Origin: Taxillus chinensis
Taxonomy: Eukaryota; Streptophyta; Magnoliopsida; Santalales; Loranthaceae
DNA length: 64,000 bases
Reading direction: 5' to 3'
Assembly: GCA_023512835.1 (NCBI GenBank)
Contig: CM042090.1
Location: 22,100,148-22,164,147, forward strand
Of this stretch, positions 16,331 to 29,727 are shown piece after piece (the first letter of the stretch is position 1; every line of letters begins with the position of its first letter). Under the pieces are notes generated by a model. The model worked only from the letters and a program-made list of their open reading frames with translations, did no database searches and was not told the origin of the DNA. The position numbers were made by a program, and so were the translations under genes.

Positions 16331-16504
16331 GTTTATACTCAAACTTTTTATATAATTTAAGAAAAAATATATAAATTTATCAAAAATTTATTGACTTTTT
16401 TAAAATAAGATATAAAAACAAATAATAAATAATAAATTCAGAAATTTACTATTCATCTATAAATATTTTAATACATATTATTAATTTTTTTAGTGGTGAT
16501 ACTT

Positions 16505-16946
16505 TTAGAGCTTCAAACCATCGGCGGCGCCCCAGAACGAGCCGACGGGGGAACTCGTGGAGGAGGCCGGTGGCGTTGCTGTCTTTGTCGCCTTCCTTGA
16601 ACAAACGAAATCGTGGATCTGGGCCTCATGGGTGAGGGATGGGCTAACGCACTGCACCTTCGAGAGCAGCGGTTTGGACGAGGTGGTGGCCCATGACGTT
16701 GTAGTCGGCGGCGCAGACAGGCTCCCAGAAAAAGGCGTCGCCGTCGCGAACCGTGACATTGGAACATTGGCTGATCCAGATGAGGTTGTAGTCGAGGGGT
16801 GGCTTCAACGCAGCGACCTTGGCGACGAGGATGGAGCCGAAGAGTGGGCGGTTGTTTGGCTGGGCGTAGGAGCCGAACATTCATAATCCAGGAGGGACCT
16901 GCGCCTGCTCCAAGAACGTCTGTGTGGTGATAGCTACATACACACA
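16505..16946 (-). pseudogene. DUF946/VPS62-type fragment, copy A (stop and frameshift)
   Basis: Minus-strand translation gives family-like stretches: PNNRPLFGSILVAK, LKPPLDYNLIW, DAFFWEPVCAADYNVMGH, and in another frame SKVQCVSPSLTHEAQ and SPVGSFWGA. These match the plant DUF946 (vacuolar protein sorting 62-related) N-terminal half. A conserved acceptor-like AG precedes the segment at about 16947. A TGA interrupts the frame just before the MFGSYAQ stretch, and a frameshift separates the HHLV and SKVQCV parts. The usual protein is above 500 residues; only about 150 are here. It lies upstream of KARI copy 1, as its sister at 27600-28049 does for copy 2. A (CA)n run abuts it at about 16940-16960. 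Confidence 0.75.
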
Positions 16947-16959
16947 CACACACACACAC

Positions 16960-17676
16960 ATAATATTGAAATCTAGCCTTGCCGCACGGCTAAAATTGTG
17001 TCCTCCCTCTTAACTCGAATCCACAGTACTTGCACGCATATTCAAGTTAAAAAAATATGATATTCTTTTCATTGCGGATGAGGAATTTCGTATGTATGGT
17101 TATGTTTTTTTAAATATAATTATTTTTTAATTACAAACTCAAATTTAAAAATTATAAACTAAAATTATTCATTCAAGATATTAACTCATTATTTAAAAAA
17201 AAATACCATCATACCAAATAAATTTTAATCTTATTTGAGGTCCAAATATTTCTAATTTTCTAATTTTTGTTTTTTCTAATTTATATTTGCCTAAAATAAC
17301 ATTTCTACAGCTCCAGGGTTGGAAGTGTGTACGTTTCAAGTTCAAATTGCTTTGATTATTGCTGGTATTATTTGTCCTTCTCCCACAATAAGCCTACAGC
17401 GTTTAAAAATAAAGAATCATAATAGCGACTCTACTCTCACCCTCACACTATATTATTACACGAGGTTAGGAAAATTTCCTAAATATGCATCCCAGTAAAA
17501 ATTATTTTACTTTGAAACCCCTTTTGAAAAACTGAGCTGCATGATTCATGGCATTGTCCGTCTAACCCACCAGAAAGAAGCAAATTGCTATTGATGTGTG
17601 AGAGCAATGCCCTAACACAAATAAGTTACGGGTGAGGCCAACTGACTATATTTCCAAATCCACATCAGAGAGGTAT
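16960..17676. other. Intergenic between DUF946 relic and ELP5
   Basis: AT-rich sequence, no gene seen. The ELP5 3' UTR probably occupies the last part (about 17500-17676). Confidence 0.5.
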
Positions 17677-20600
17677 TTATATGTCCAAATCATCATCGGG
17701 GTCCTCATCAGAATCCGGCATCTCATCATCTGAGTCCCGGTAATATATAATCTCGCCCTTGCTAGAATCCTCCTTCACATCCAATTTCTCAGTTGTAGAA
17801 GGAGGTTTCTCATCTTTGTTCTCTGCTAGAGACCTACGGCCATCATAAATATCAATAGTTCTACCATTTCCTGGGCCATAAAAATGTTGAAAAAAGGAGA
17901 AGTGTCAGGACCATCGTCAAATGATACTTAACAGATACAAATATTCACATGAAATAAACTCTCCAACTTATATTCTTCCAGAAAAACAGACATAAAGCAG
18001 TGGACAGAGTATAGGACTATTGCTAAATGACATTTAACTGAAAGATACAAACTAGTGAGAGGAGGGGAAGTGGGGAACAACAGAAGATGCCAACATACCT
18101 TGGTGTTCAAATGGGAGCACCACCTTAGCTCTGTCAAGACGCTCTTTTTCTGACAGTTGTAGATTGAATTGCACCTGCAAAAAAACCAAGCATACGTCCA
18201 TTGTCAGATAGAATATGACAGAGACTTAACGTACTCTCACCAAAAATGAAGCTACGTGACCAACCTTTGGCAAAAGGTCTTTATTGATTATTTTATCTTT
18301 AGAAGAAACAGATAAATTTTTTATCCCAGTTCGCTCCACATGAAAGTCTTCACACTAAAAACAAGATTTGAGAAAGATTAGTAAAACCTGCTGCCCACGT
18401 AAAGGGGTGAAAATTTTTCAGGAAGAAAAAGAAAGTTTACCATCACTCTGACACGTCCATTCCTACGTTTGAACCGCACACAAATCCTCCCTTTCCCAGA
18501 ATCCATTTCAAGCAAAGAAAAGTCTTCTGAATCACCTTTCGGTCCTGTGGATTGATTTACTGGCTCCAAAGTAGCAATCATGGTTGACAAATACTCAAAA
18601 GAAGCTGTTTCCCTTATACCATGAAGGTCTGACCGCAGCAGCCAAAAGGTACTAGAAATTTTTTCTGAAAAAACAAAAAAAGACATGAGTGAAAGGAAGT
18701 AAAGATCAGAAGATATTGTATCATCAGGTTCCAGAAGTAAGCCATCAACGAAACGAATTCACCATTAAGGTATGTCAAACGCGGCCATCAAAGAAAATTG
18801 CAAAAGTATAGCACTGCAAATATACCAGGTGTAAATATTCAAGTTAACACAATGTGAACAACCACAACAAGCGGATATTCTGATTTTAGATGCTAGAGTT
18901 CTAGCACAAATATGGAGAACAAATTCTAATCTTGGGTTTACTCAACTTACATGATAAGCCGTGTAATTTACTTGGAAAATAAAATCCCCATGATTTCATT
19001 TCTAATGCATAAAAACCTAATGCTCCCATGACTTCATTTTTTGATGCATAAAATCTTAATGCCTTGTTTCGGACACATCTTAAGCTTGGGGAGATGAATT
19101 CCATAGAAAACATTGTTGGGGGCCAAAATAAGAATGCTCAAATAAAACATAAAATTAGATAGCCAGCCAGCTCCTCCAAGGAGCAACATCAGCCCCCCAT
19201 ATTGTTGGGTTACTTTCTCACTCACTCATATAAAGGTGTAAAACGGATTGATTTAGTCCAATCAGTTGAGGAGTGAGCCTGTTTAGTCAAATACTTGTTT
19301 CAAGGGTCTATTTCAATAAATGGCAACCCCTTGCTTTCTTTAGAAGAATCTACTCGCCATAATTTCTTGGGCCATACATCCATAGACCTGCAAATGGCAA
19401 GACCATCAATGCATCCATGAATTTCTAATCTAAAAAGTGAATATATACCGTGTGTGCGAAGGTTGCTCATAAGGCCTGCAACTGATGTCATAGACGTGTG
19501 TCTCAGCATTTCAGATACCTAGAAAGAGAAGTAACACATAATTTATGAGAGAGAGAGAGAAACAAAATTCTAAAAAAAAATAGATTACTATAAATTGGTG
19601 CCCTAATAGAGGTGCAACTTGAATGAGTTGAATTTAAAATTGCCTGATCCCAACCAAATATATATATATATATGTGTGTGTGTATGTATTTATGTATGTA
19701 TATAAAGTCCTAAAATAGATAAATGCCAAGCAAAATACATGCCTATTCAAAATACCACATAAAAGACATGCAAATGTTATTCTAGTGAGGGAGTGTAACT
19801 AGCTCATTCTTAAATAATGAAATGAAAATTAATGTTTAAAACAAAATAACCACCGTGCCAAAAGTGGACCATTTTTTGGCATGTTCCATAAATCTACAAG
19901 GAGCATCATATATTCTAGTAATTTTCGAACTAGTGGACTTTTGGATTTTCATTTAATTGGCTAGGATCATAATCAATTCTAGTAATGTTCACAGTGGAAA
20001 ATGTAAATTTACCGAGTCTATGGCAACAGAGAAACGACCCATGCAGTGTGCAACCAGTCCTGCACTCGTAAAATCAACACCATGCCATGAACAAAAGACT
20101 TTCTTCCTAATTTAGAAAATAATAAAAATAAAGAACGTTCTACATATTGAAGTTCATTAGGTAAACAAAATCTAACACGCTGTCAAAAATCATTACAGTT
20201 TAGACAAAGTAATGAACATGCCCAAATGACATGATAATTGATTGATTCACTAAAGGCACAAAACACAGAACAATGCCGCTTCGTTACCTTTACCGAGCTC
20301 AATGATTGACGAATAAAGCTTGGCGAGATCTTTCACGCCCCTATAGACAGTCACCGTAGATGAAGCTTCCCGGGACAAATCCCGAATCTTTCCGCAGCTT
20401 GAAAGCCGATCCTTCCAACCAAGAGGATCAGTGTAACAATCCAATATATGAAGCCTATACGCCAGTGAAAATCAGATTCGAAGATCCATCTTAGCATTCC
20501 AAAAATAACCCACGTTATAATCCCAATTCCCACACGAAAAACACAAGACGATAACCATTTACCATTTCTGGGGCAAATCAGGATCCAACCCTCGGTCCTT

Positions 20601-20911
20601 CAACAAATCAACATAAAACAGTGGACTTCGAGAAAAGGAAACGAGTACGAGACCTCTGTCGCGAAGAACACGAAACAAAACCTTACAAGTGATAAATAAC
20701 AGCAAAGACAGAGTAAAGCGAAGTGAATCGAGGTAGTTACCGACCGGGATTGAAATTTTCCGGACAAAACTGTGGATGAAAGTTGGGCGAGAGTGTAGGT
20801 GAAGACATGGTGTCCGAAAGGACAGCGCAGAGAATCCATTATGGTTAGGGCTGGAGCTTGTTCTGCCTCCAATGATCCGTCCCGAAGGGCTCTGCACATG
20901 GAATCCGCCAT
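17677..20911 (-). CDS. ELP5: Elongator complex protein 5 (9 exons, 388 aa)
   Basis: Exons: 20745-20911, 20563-20655, 20288-20454, 20013-20098, 19449-19518, 18441-18664, 18265-18354, 18099-18174, 17677-17870; they total 389 codons with phases consistent throughout. The start [20 protein letters not shown] matches the plant family. Further blocks are [54 protein letters not shown], and [20 protein letters not shown]. The acidic tail has [19 protein letters not shown] and ends in DLDI, a hallmark of plant ELP5. ELP5 joins ELP4 and ELP6 in the RecA-fold ring that assists Elongator in wobble-uridine modification of tRNA; the complex is also linked to transcription elongation. An in-frame upstream ATG at 21127 adds a long extension unlike the family. 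The exon 1 donor is ambiguous: CG|GTCGGTAAC must be used to keep frame. Exon 4's acceptor (AAAG|TC) is chosen by phase. Confidence 0.88.
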
Positions 20912-23102
20912 CGATGTTGCGTCAGGTCGTGGCTGCGTAGACGACCGGCGCTGGGTCGACGCCTGGGAGGTGAAAGAGGTCAGTGGAGGTGGAGATCGAA
21001 AGTTGTGGAGGATATTAGGGAGGACAACAGGTAGGTTGATTGGTACGGTACCGAGTCGCGGCAGTGACGACGGCGGGAAGAGAGAGGTTGACTCAAGGAC
21101 TATCGCTCGGACTCGTTTCAAGCGCATTTGCCATTTTTTTTTTCAATAAAATTTGAAAAAACTGAAATATAATGTGATACCTAAAATAAGGTTGGAAAAT
21201 AGTAAATAAACAATGTTATTTAATATTTGAAAAATATTATTATTTTTAAAAATAAATGGCTGCAGAAGGAAGAACAGATTTATTTAATAAAATAAATAAA
21301 TTATAGGAAATTAAATGGATAAAAGTTTATGAAATTATATATATATATTTTTTTAAAAAAAACTACATTCTCATTTATTCTATGTTTTTTTTCTGTCATA
21401 AAGATGTCTAAGCTAACGAACTTAAATTTAAGCTAAGATTAAGATTGTAAGAAGAATTTTTTTTGCTCTCTTTCTTTTTTAATGCTAAAATCAATTAATA
21501 TTTATGCTTAAAAATAACTTTACTTATTGAGTTTAAATCATTTTTATATTTTATAAATGAGTAATACTAGGTATTTTTAAGGTTATGTAATTTTTCAGGA
21601 CAATGCGATAATATATCAGATTATCCGCAAGAGAAAAAAAAATAAACACAGTATATACATCCGTCAATTATCATGATTTTAGGATAATATTACAAGCCAA
21701 TTATACATATCATTTTTTCCAATAATAAATTATAATATGAAATGTTCCGCTAGTAAACATTATATAATGACGTGGCGACTCTTAGAGTAATACTTTTGTA
21801 ATACTCATGCTGGAATTGATTTCCACGGAGATTTGAATATTGTATTTCTTTATTTGAAAGAATATAAATCATAAAAGTCCAAATCAAAACGCATAAAGGG
21901 GTAGCACTAGTGAAGAGGGAGATTGTGAAATCATAATCTTGATGGAGAGATGGCATGGAGTGCTTTGCATTTCATTAATTTATTTTTATTTGTCTTCTTT
22001 TCTTGTTGGAGTTGGCTGAAAAAACAATTTATTGCAGTGATTTTTTCCGTCCATAAAGCGGGAAGACCATCTTTTTCCCAGTATCTATCGATTAAGGAAC
22101 TTCAGTAATACATAATATTATTCAATTACTAAATATCACATTTAAGTCATCAATTATCCCATTAATAGGTGTTAAATTCTGCTATCTATAACTAAATTTA
22201 ATTCAAATCCAAATCAATTAATTAATATTAAATATTGGACTCATTAAAAAAATACGAGGTTGGAGAATATATAACCATAAAGCATGAAATAAAATTGGGA
22301 AAAACGCAGGAAAAAATTTATTCTCTTCTAACGTGTGATCATAGAAACTAAAGTAAATTAAATAAAACAGACAGGGAAAAAAAACAAGCGAAAAGTCAAT
22401 AAAGCAAAAAGAGTTTGCTCATTTATTCAAGCCAGAGCAAAAGCAAAAGGAGTTCTAAGCAAGAGCATAAGAGGAAAGAGAAGTAGAAGGAAAAAAAAAA
22501 AAGATAAGAAGAAACCCAGGAGGCAGAGACTACAAACAAAAATACAAGAAAATATTTCATTGTGCAACTTAGTATTTGAAATTCAAATTGTCAAAGTTAT
22601 CATATTTGCTTAGTTTGTTTTATTATTGTTGGCTTTTTATATAGTTATCTTTACTGGCTTTTAATTTTTCTGTCTTGCGTCTATGATTGGAAAAATTAAT
22701 CTTTCAAAGTCACGCCCACACTTTTTTAGCTTACTAGGCTTTTTTAAACTCGTTATTTTTAACTTCAACATAATTAGACTATATTTTAAAAAGTTATATG
22801 TGTAAGTTTAGTTTGTTTTCCATATAATTTCAATAAATCGATCTGTTTTAAAATATAGATATCTATGGGACCCGATCATACTATGTAATGGCCGGCAGCA
22901 ATAGAATAATTACGTAAACAAAAAGGGACACTCCATTATTAATTTTTTAAAGATGGCAAAATAATGAAATTTTTTAAGAAAGATTTTAAACTCAAATAAA
23001 AAATTCGTATAATTAAATAGATGCCAGTTTTAGGAATAGATACCTAATTACTTTTTACTCTTTTTCTGTCTTTAATAGTAATCTGGTGTTTTTTATTACT
23101 AG
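20912..23102. other. ELP5 5' flank and AT-rich intergenic DNA
   Basis: GC-moderate 5' leader to about 21130, then AT-rich. It contains a 24-nt exact match to KARI exon 9 at 22056-22079, isolated from any other KARI sequence. The A/G-rich stretch at about 22380-22510 has no recognisable gene. Confidence 0.6.
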
Positions 23103-23460
23103 GGAGGAGAGATTTGAGCATACCTTTTTGATGGGTTTGAAGAATTGAGCCAGGACGGTGAGAAAATGATTTCATCCACGTCAATGTAGCCCATCCGGGT
23201 GCAAGAATCCCTGTCATACAAAGCGTTTGTGCGAGAAGCCCGCCTGCGGAGTCTTCTGCCACGGCCACAGCAGGCTTCGGATATCGTACTACTGTTCCTT
23301 AAGGTTTTGGCGGCCACAGTTGAAGACGCAATGAAGCTCCGATGTCGGGTGGGTGTGTCCTGGTTCACGGCGTTGGCGAACAACGTCAGCGTGGCCGCGG
23401 GGTTGGTGTGGACCAACCCTCAATCCCGACGCATTGAACGTTTCTCTGAGTGGCTCCACT
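23103..23460. pseudogene. Degenerate GC-rich fragment downstream of KARI copy 2
   Basis: Partner of 10960-11300. It shares GGAGAGATTTGAGCA, TGATGGGTTTGAAGAATTGA, GTGCAAGAATCCCTG-like and TTGAAGACGCAAT blocks. The minus strand has an open stretch at 23099-23416 (NPAATLTLFANAVNQ...GYIDVDEIIFSPSWLN), but the same frame is not open in the partner. Either copy 2 retains more of the parent gene or the frame is accidental. Parent not recognised. Confidence 0.5.
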
Positions 23461-23482
23461 AAAAATTTCGAGAAAGTTGGTC

Positions 23483-23768
23483 AGGGACGGAGCCAGGATT
23501 AGGGACAATGTTGCTGCCGCATGGGGGAGGGAGAATGTTGCTGCCGCCTCTGCAATCTGCATGAGGACTGGTGGTTGCCGACTTGGTAAATTGCGTGAGA
23601 CTACCTGGCACAGAGAGGCCAAGAGGGACAGTTAATTTTAAAAAGCATTTATTAAAAAACACTAATAGATAGTGATAATAAGGGAAAGCTCATTTTAAAC
23701 AGCATAGTAATAATAAAAATTAAAGGGAAGGGAGGCCATGGCCCCTTCTGTCCCTACGTGGCTCCGTC
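23483..23768. mobile_element. Short insertion with terminal GACGGAGCCA repeats, near-identical 9-bp flank duplication
   Basis: Left end AGGGACGGAGCCAGG and right end CTACGTGGCTCCGTC are inverted versions of GACGGAGCCA. The flanks AAGTTGGTC (23474-23482) and AAGTTAGTC (23769-23777) look like a target duplication with one mismatch. The paralogous site in KARI copy 1 (about 11362-11376, CAAGTTGGTCAATGG) is uninterrupted, so this is an insertion in copy 2 after the duplication. The interior has no coding capacity; a non-autonomous TIR element is likely, and the superfamily is uncertain. Confidence 0.65.
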
Positions 23769-24042
23769 AAGTTAGTCAATGGATCGAGAAATGGTAGAAG
23801 TTGTAAATCACAAGCAAGCATCGGACACAATTTATTCAGATACATCCCTACAAAACCCGAGGACTTGTTTACGTAGCACGAAAAATACACATGCAATTCT
23901 TAGGCATTCCAAGTGCAAGCAGAAAAAAGCATCATGTCAAGTAGAAGAACATCATTCTTTGGAGATAACACTATCCTTCATCACCACCCTACCCTTCAAA
24001 AGGGATTCAGCTGGGGTGGTGGTTCGAGCGTGTTTTGTTTGT

Positions 24043-27457
<3,415 letters not shown>

Positions 27458-27521
27458 GAATGAGGAGTATGACCGAGGCAAGGGGGAGCGGGGAGGGGAG
27501 GAGACATGGGGGAGAGGCGAG

Positions 27522-27534
27522 AGGTTTCATATAC
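27522..27534 (-). promoter_or_regulatory. Altered TATA-like site of KARI copy 2
   Basis: Minus-strand CTAGTATATGAAACC aligns with CTAGTATATAAAACC in copy 1, an A-to-G change inside the presumed TATA core. A G-rich insertion also places it about 70 nt from the ATG at 27457, versus about 40 nt in copy 1. Confidence 0.4.
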
Positions 27535-27599
27535 TAGGGTCTTTGCTTTAGTGCGACTGTGCGAGGTGTTGACGTTACTGTTGTTTTTTTAAGCACAAG

Positions 27600-28049
27600 A
27601 GTACGCGAGGCCGGGGCCTCGGAGCCTCCGGCGGCGCCCCATAGCGAGCCGACGGAACTCGGCGACGGCGCGGTCGGCCAGAGCGTGAAGACGTGGAGGC
27701 CGGTGGCGTTGCTGTCTTTGTGGCCTTCCGTGGACGAGACGAAACCGTGGGTCTGGGCCTGGTGGGTGAGGGCTGAGCTAACGCAATGCACCTTCGAGAT
27801 CGGCTGTTTGGCCGGCCCTGCCGTGACGAGGCGGCCGGCGGCGCAGATAGGCTCCCAGAAAAAGGCGTCGCTGTCGCAGACTGTGACATTGGAGCATTGG
27901 CTGGTCCAGACGAGGTTGTAGTCGAGGGATGGCTTCAACGCGGCGGCCTTGGCGACGAGGATGGAGCCGAAGAGGGGGCGGTTGTTTGGGTGGGCGTAGG
28001 AGGCCAACATTGAGAACCCAGGCGGGACCTGCGCCGGCTCGAAGAACAT
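27600..28049 (-). pseudogene. DUF946/VPS62-type fragment, copy B
   Basis: The minus-strand open frame starts after an AG acceptor-like site at 28050-28051. It reads MFFEPAQVPPGFSMLASYAH, NNRPLFGSILVAKAAALKPS, LDYNLVWTSQCSNVTVCDSD, FFWEPICAAG, then ISKVHCVSSALTHQAQTHGF and GLHVFTLWPTAPSPSSVGSL. These are N-terminal DUF946 motifs. Compared with copy A, about eight residues around DYNVMGH are missing. No upstream exon and no C-terminal half are present, so it is a fragment of a protein normally above 500 residues even though this stretch stays open. It lies between the KARI copy 2 promoter and a third KARI relic. Confidence 0.75.
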
Positions 28050-28084
28050 CTGCCCGCACACGTAATACATACTCGTACTATTTT

Positions 28085-28990
28085 AAATAAAAATAAAAAT
28101 TGATATCACCTAAAGTGTAAAGTCCCCATATCACAAATATGAACTGAAAATATGAACTTAAATTAATGAACTGAAAATATGAAAAATAAAAAATAAAAAC
28201 CATACTTCGGGAAAAATGAAAAAAAAAATATTTAAAAATATTTAAAAAAACAAAACAAAAATGTTTAGCCAATCACAAAACCTGCAACGAAAGCATGGTC
28301 ATATAATTATAAACATTGGGCAGGGCCATAGATGAAACAAGGATGGTTACATGTGTGAGTGCATGAAAAGCAATTTCAATAAGCATACTTAACCCAATTT
28401 TATAGGAAAATTTTGAATAATCATAAATTCTTTAATTACATTTTATAAATTAATAGCACTCCTATCAATTTTAAAACATGTTCCCAACAGGAGACCAAAA
28501 AAGGGGAAATTATTTCTGCAGCCCTTAAGCCATTTCACAGCAACAATGCATTTCCCAGAGTGAGATGGATTGTGCAGATGAGCACTTGTCTTGTAATTTC
28601 AAAAGATGTATCCAATTTCCGATTTTACTGATCTGAGAATCTGAAGAAAATATAACATCTGAATTCTGGTAAAGTACCGAATCAATAAATAGAAAAACAC
28701 TGGGTTTTCTAATAATGAAAACATAACCATCTATGAGGCTGTCCAAAAAAATTGTAGACGCCCAAATAAACTGAACAACAGCTTTACAAATTTTCAGTCC
28801 ATTGCAAATAATACAACTACACTTGTCTATCTTATTGAGACCTTTTGATTTCCGTCACCTAAAATCCAAACTTTAATGGGATTTTCATACCACAATCAGC
28901 CACACATTAAAACAAAGAGAAACAAGTACATGAACAATAAGATCAATGAATTCCATCAACCACACATACATGTTATAGGACTATTACAAA
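28085..28990 (-). pseudogene. KARI relic, third copy (introns 2-3 with traces of exons 3 and 4)
   Basis: 28320-28985 aligns over its length with intron 2 of KARI copy 2 (about 26360-27060); shared blocks include AATTTTATAGGAAAAT, AAATAAACTGAACAACAGC, and AAATTTTCAGTCCATTGC. At 28319 a short GGGCAGGGCC remains of exon 3. Around 28260-28315 intron 3 sequence (TTTAG/GTCAATCACAAAAC, CATATAATTATAAAC) is recognisable. Around 28102 GATATCACCTAAAGT recalls exon 4. All other exons are absent. It cannot encode a protein. Confidence 0.8.
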
Positions 28991-29632
28991 TGGATTGAGA
29001 GACGGATGTTAATGTGACGGTATTTAAACCGTAAATAATATTTTAATAATTTTGTTATATGTCAATTATCGGTGATAAAACTTGTGACATGTCACTTCAA
29101 ATCTAATTAAGTCGAGTGGCTATAAATATTTATTCGAAAATATATTTGTGCAACAAATTATTTTTGTCAACACATTTAATAATATATTTTACATAGTATA
29201 AAAAACAAATCTTTATTGGCCTTTTATATTATTTGAAATTTAAAAATTAAAATTACTGTAATCAAATATACACATACTAAATTTTACTAATTATTTTTAT
29301 ATTGTTAAAATAATAATTTTTTTTGTTCTTCCTTTTTATATATCAATTATTACTTTCTGACTACTACTTTTATATAATTATAAAATAACATAATTATAAA
29401 ATAAACAGTAAGTTCATCAAAGAGTAACTTCAGTGGCAATGACATTCAACAAAAGATGTGATTTCCTAAAAAAAAAAAATACAACAATATGACAACACTG
29501 CAAATGTGTCAAATGATACCAAACGTACAAATAATAAAATGCTTAATTCTAAAGACAGTGAATATTATTGTTTGAAATTATAGTTTGAAAAAGGTGAAGG
29601 GTTCATGTCATGAATCAAGATCATATACTTAT

Positions 29633-29727
29633 TGTATGGTACAATCCATTAAAACTGTAATTGTTTTGGTATGCATTTAAAAAAAAAACATCAAAACAAC
29701 ATAATTTTGATGTATTGTACCATGCAG
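29633..29727. repeat. Near-perfect hairpin with arms of about 42 nt
   Basis: TATGGTACAATCCATTAAAA...TTGTTTTGGTATG on the left pairs with CATCAAAACAACATAATTTT...GTATTGTACCAT on the right, around an A-rich loop. The size and pairing suit either a tiny MITE or a small-RNA-type foldback. Confidence 0.6.

Noticed and set aside
20912..21127. N-terminal extension of ELP5 from an ATG at 21127
   Set aside because: The extension is Ser/Pro/Arg-rich and unlike the family, which starts at MA(D/E)S.CR.LRDG; it is more likely 5' leader.
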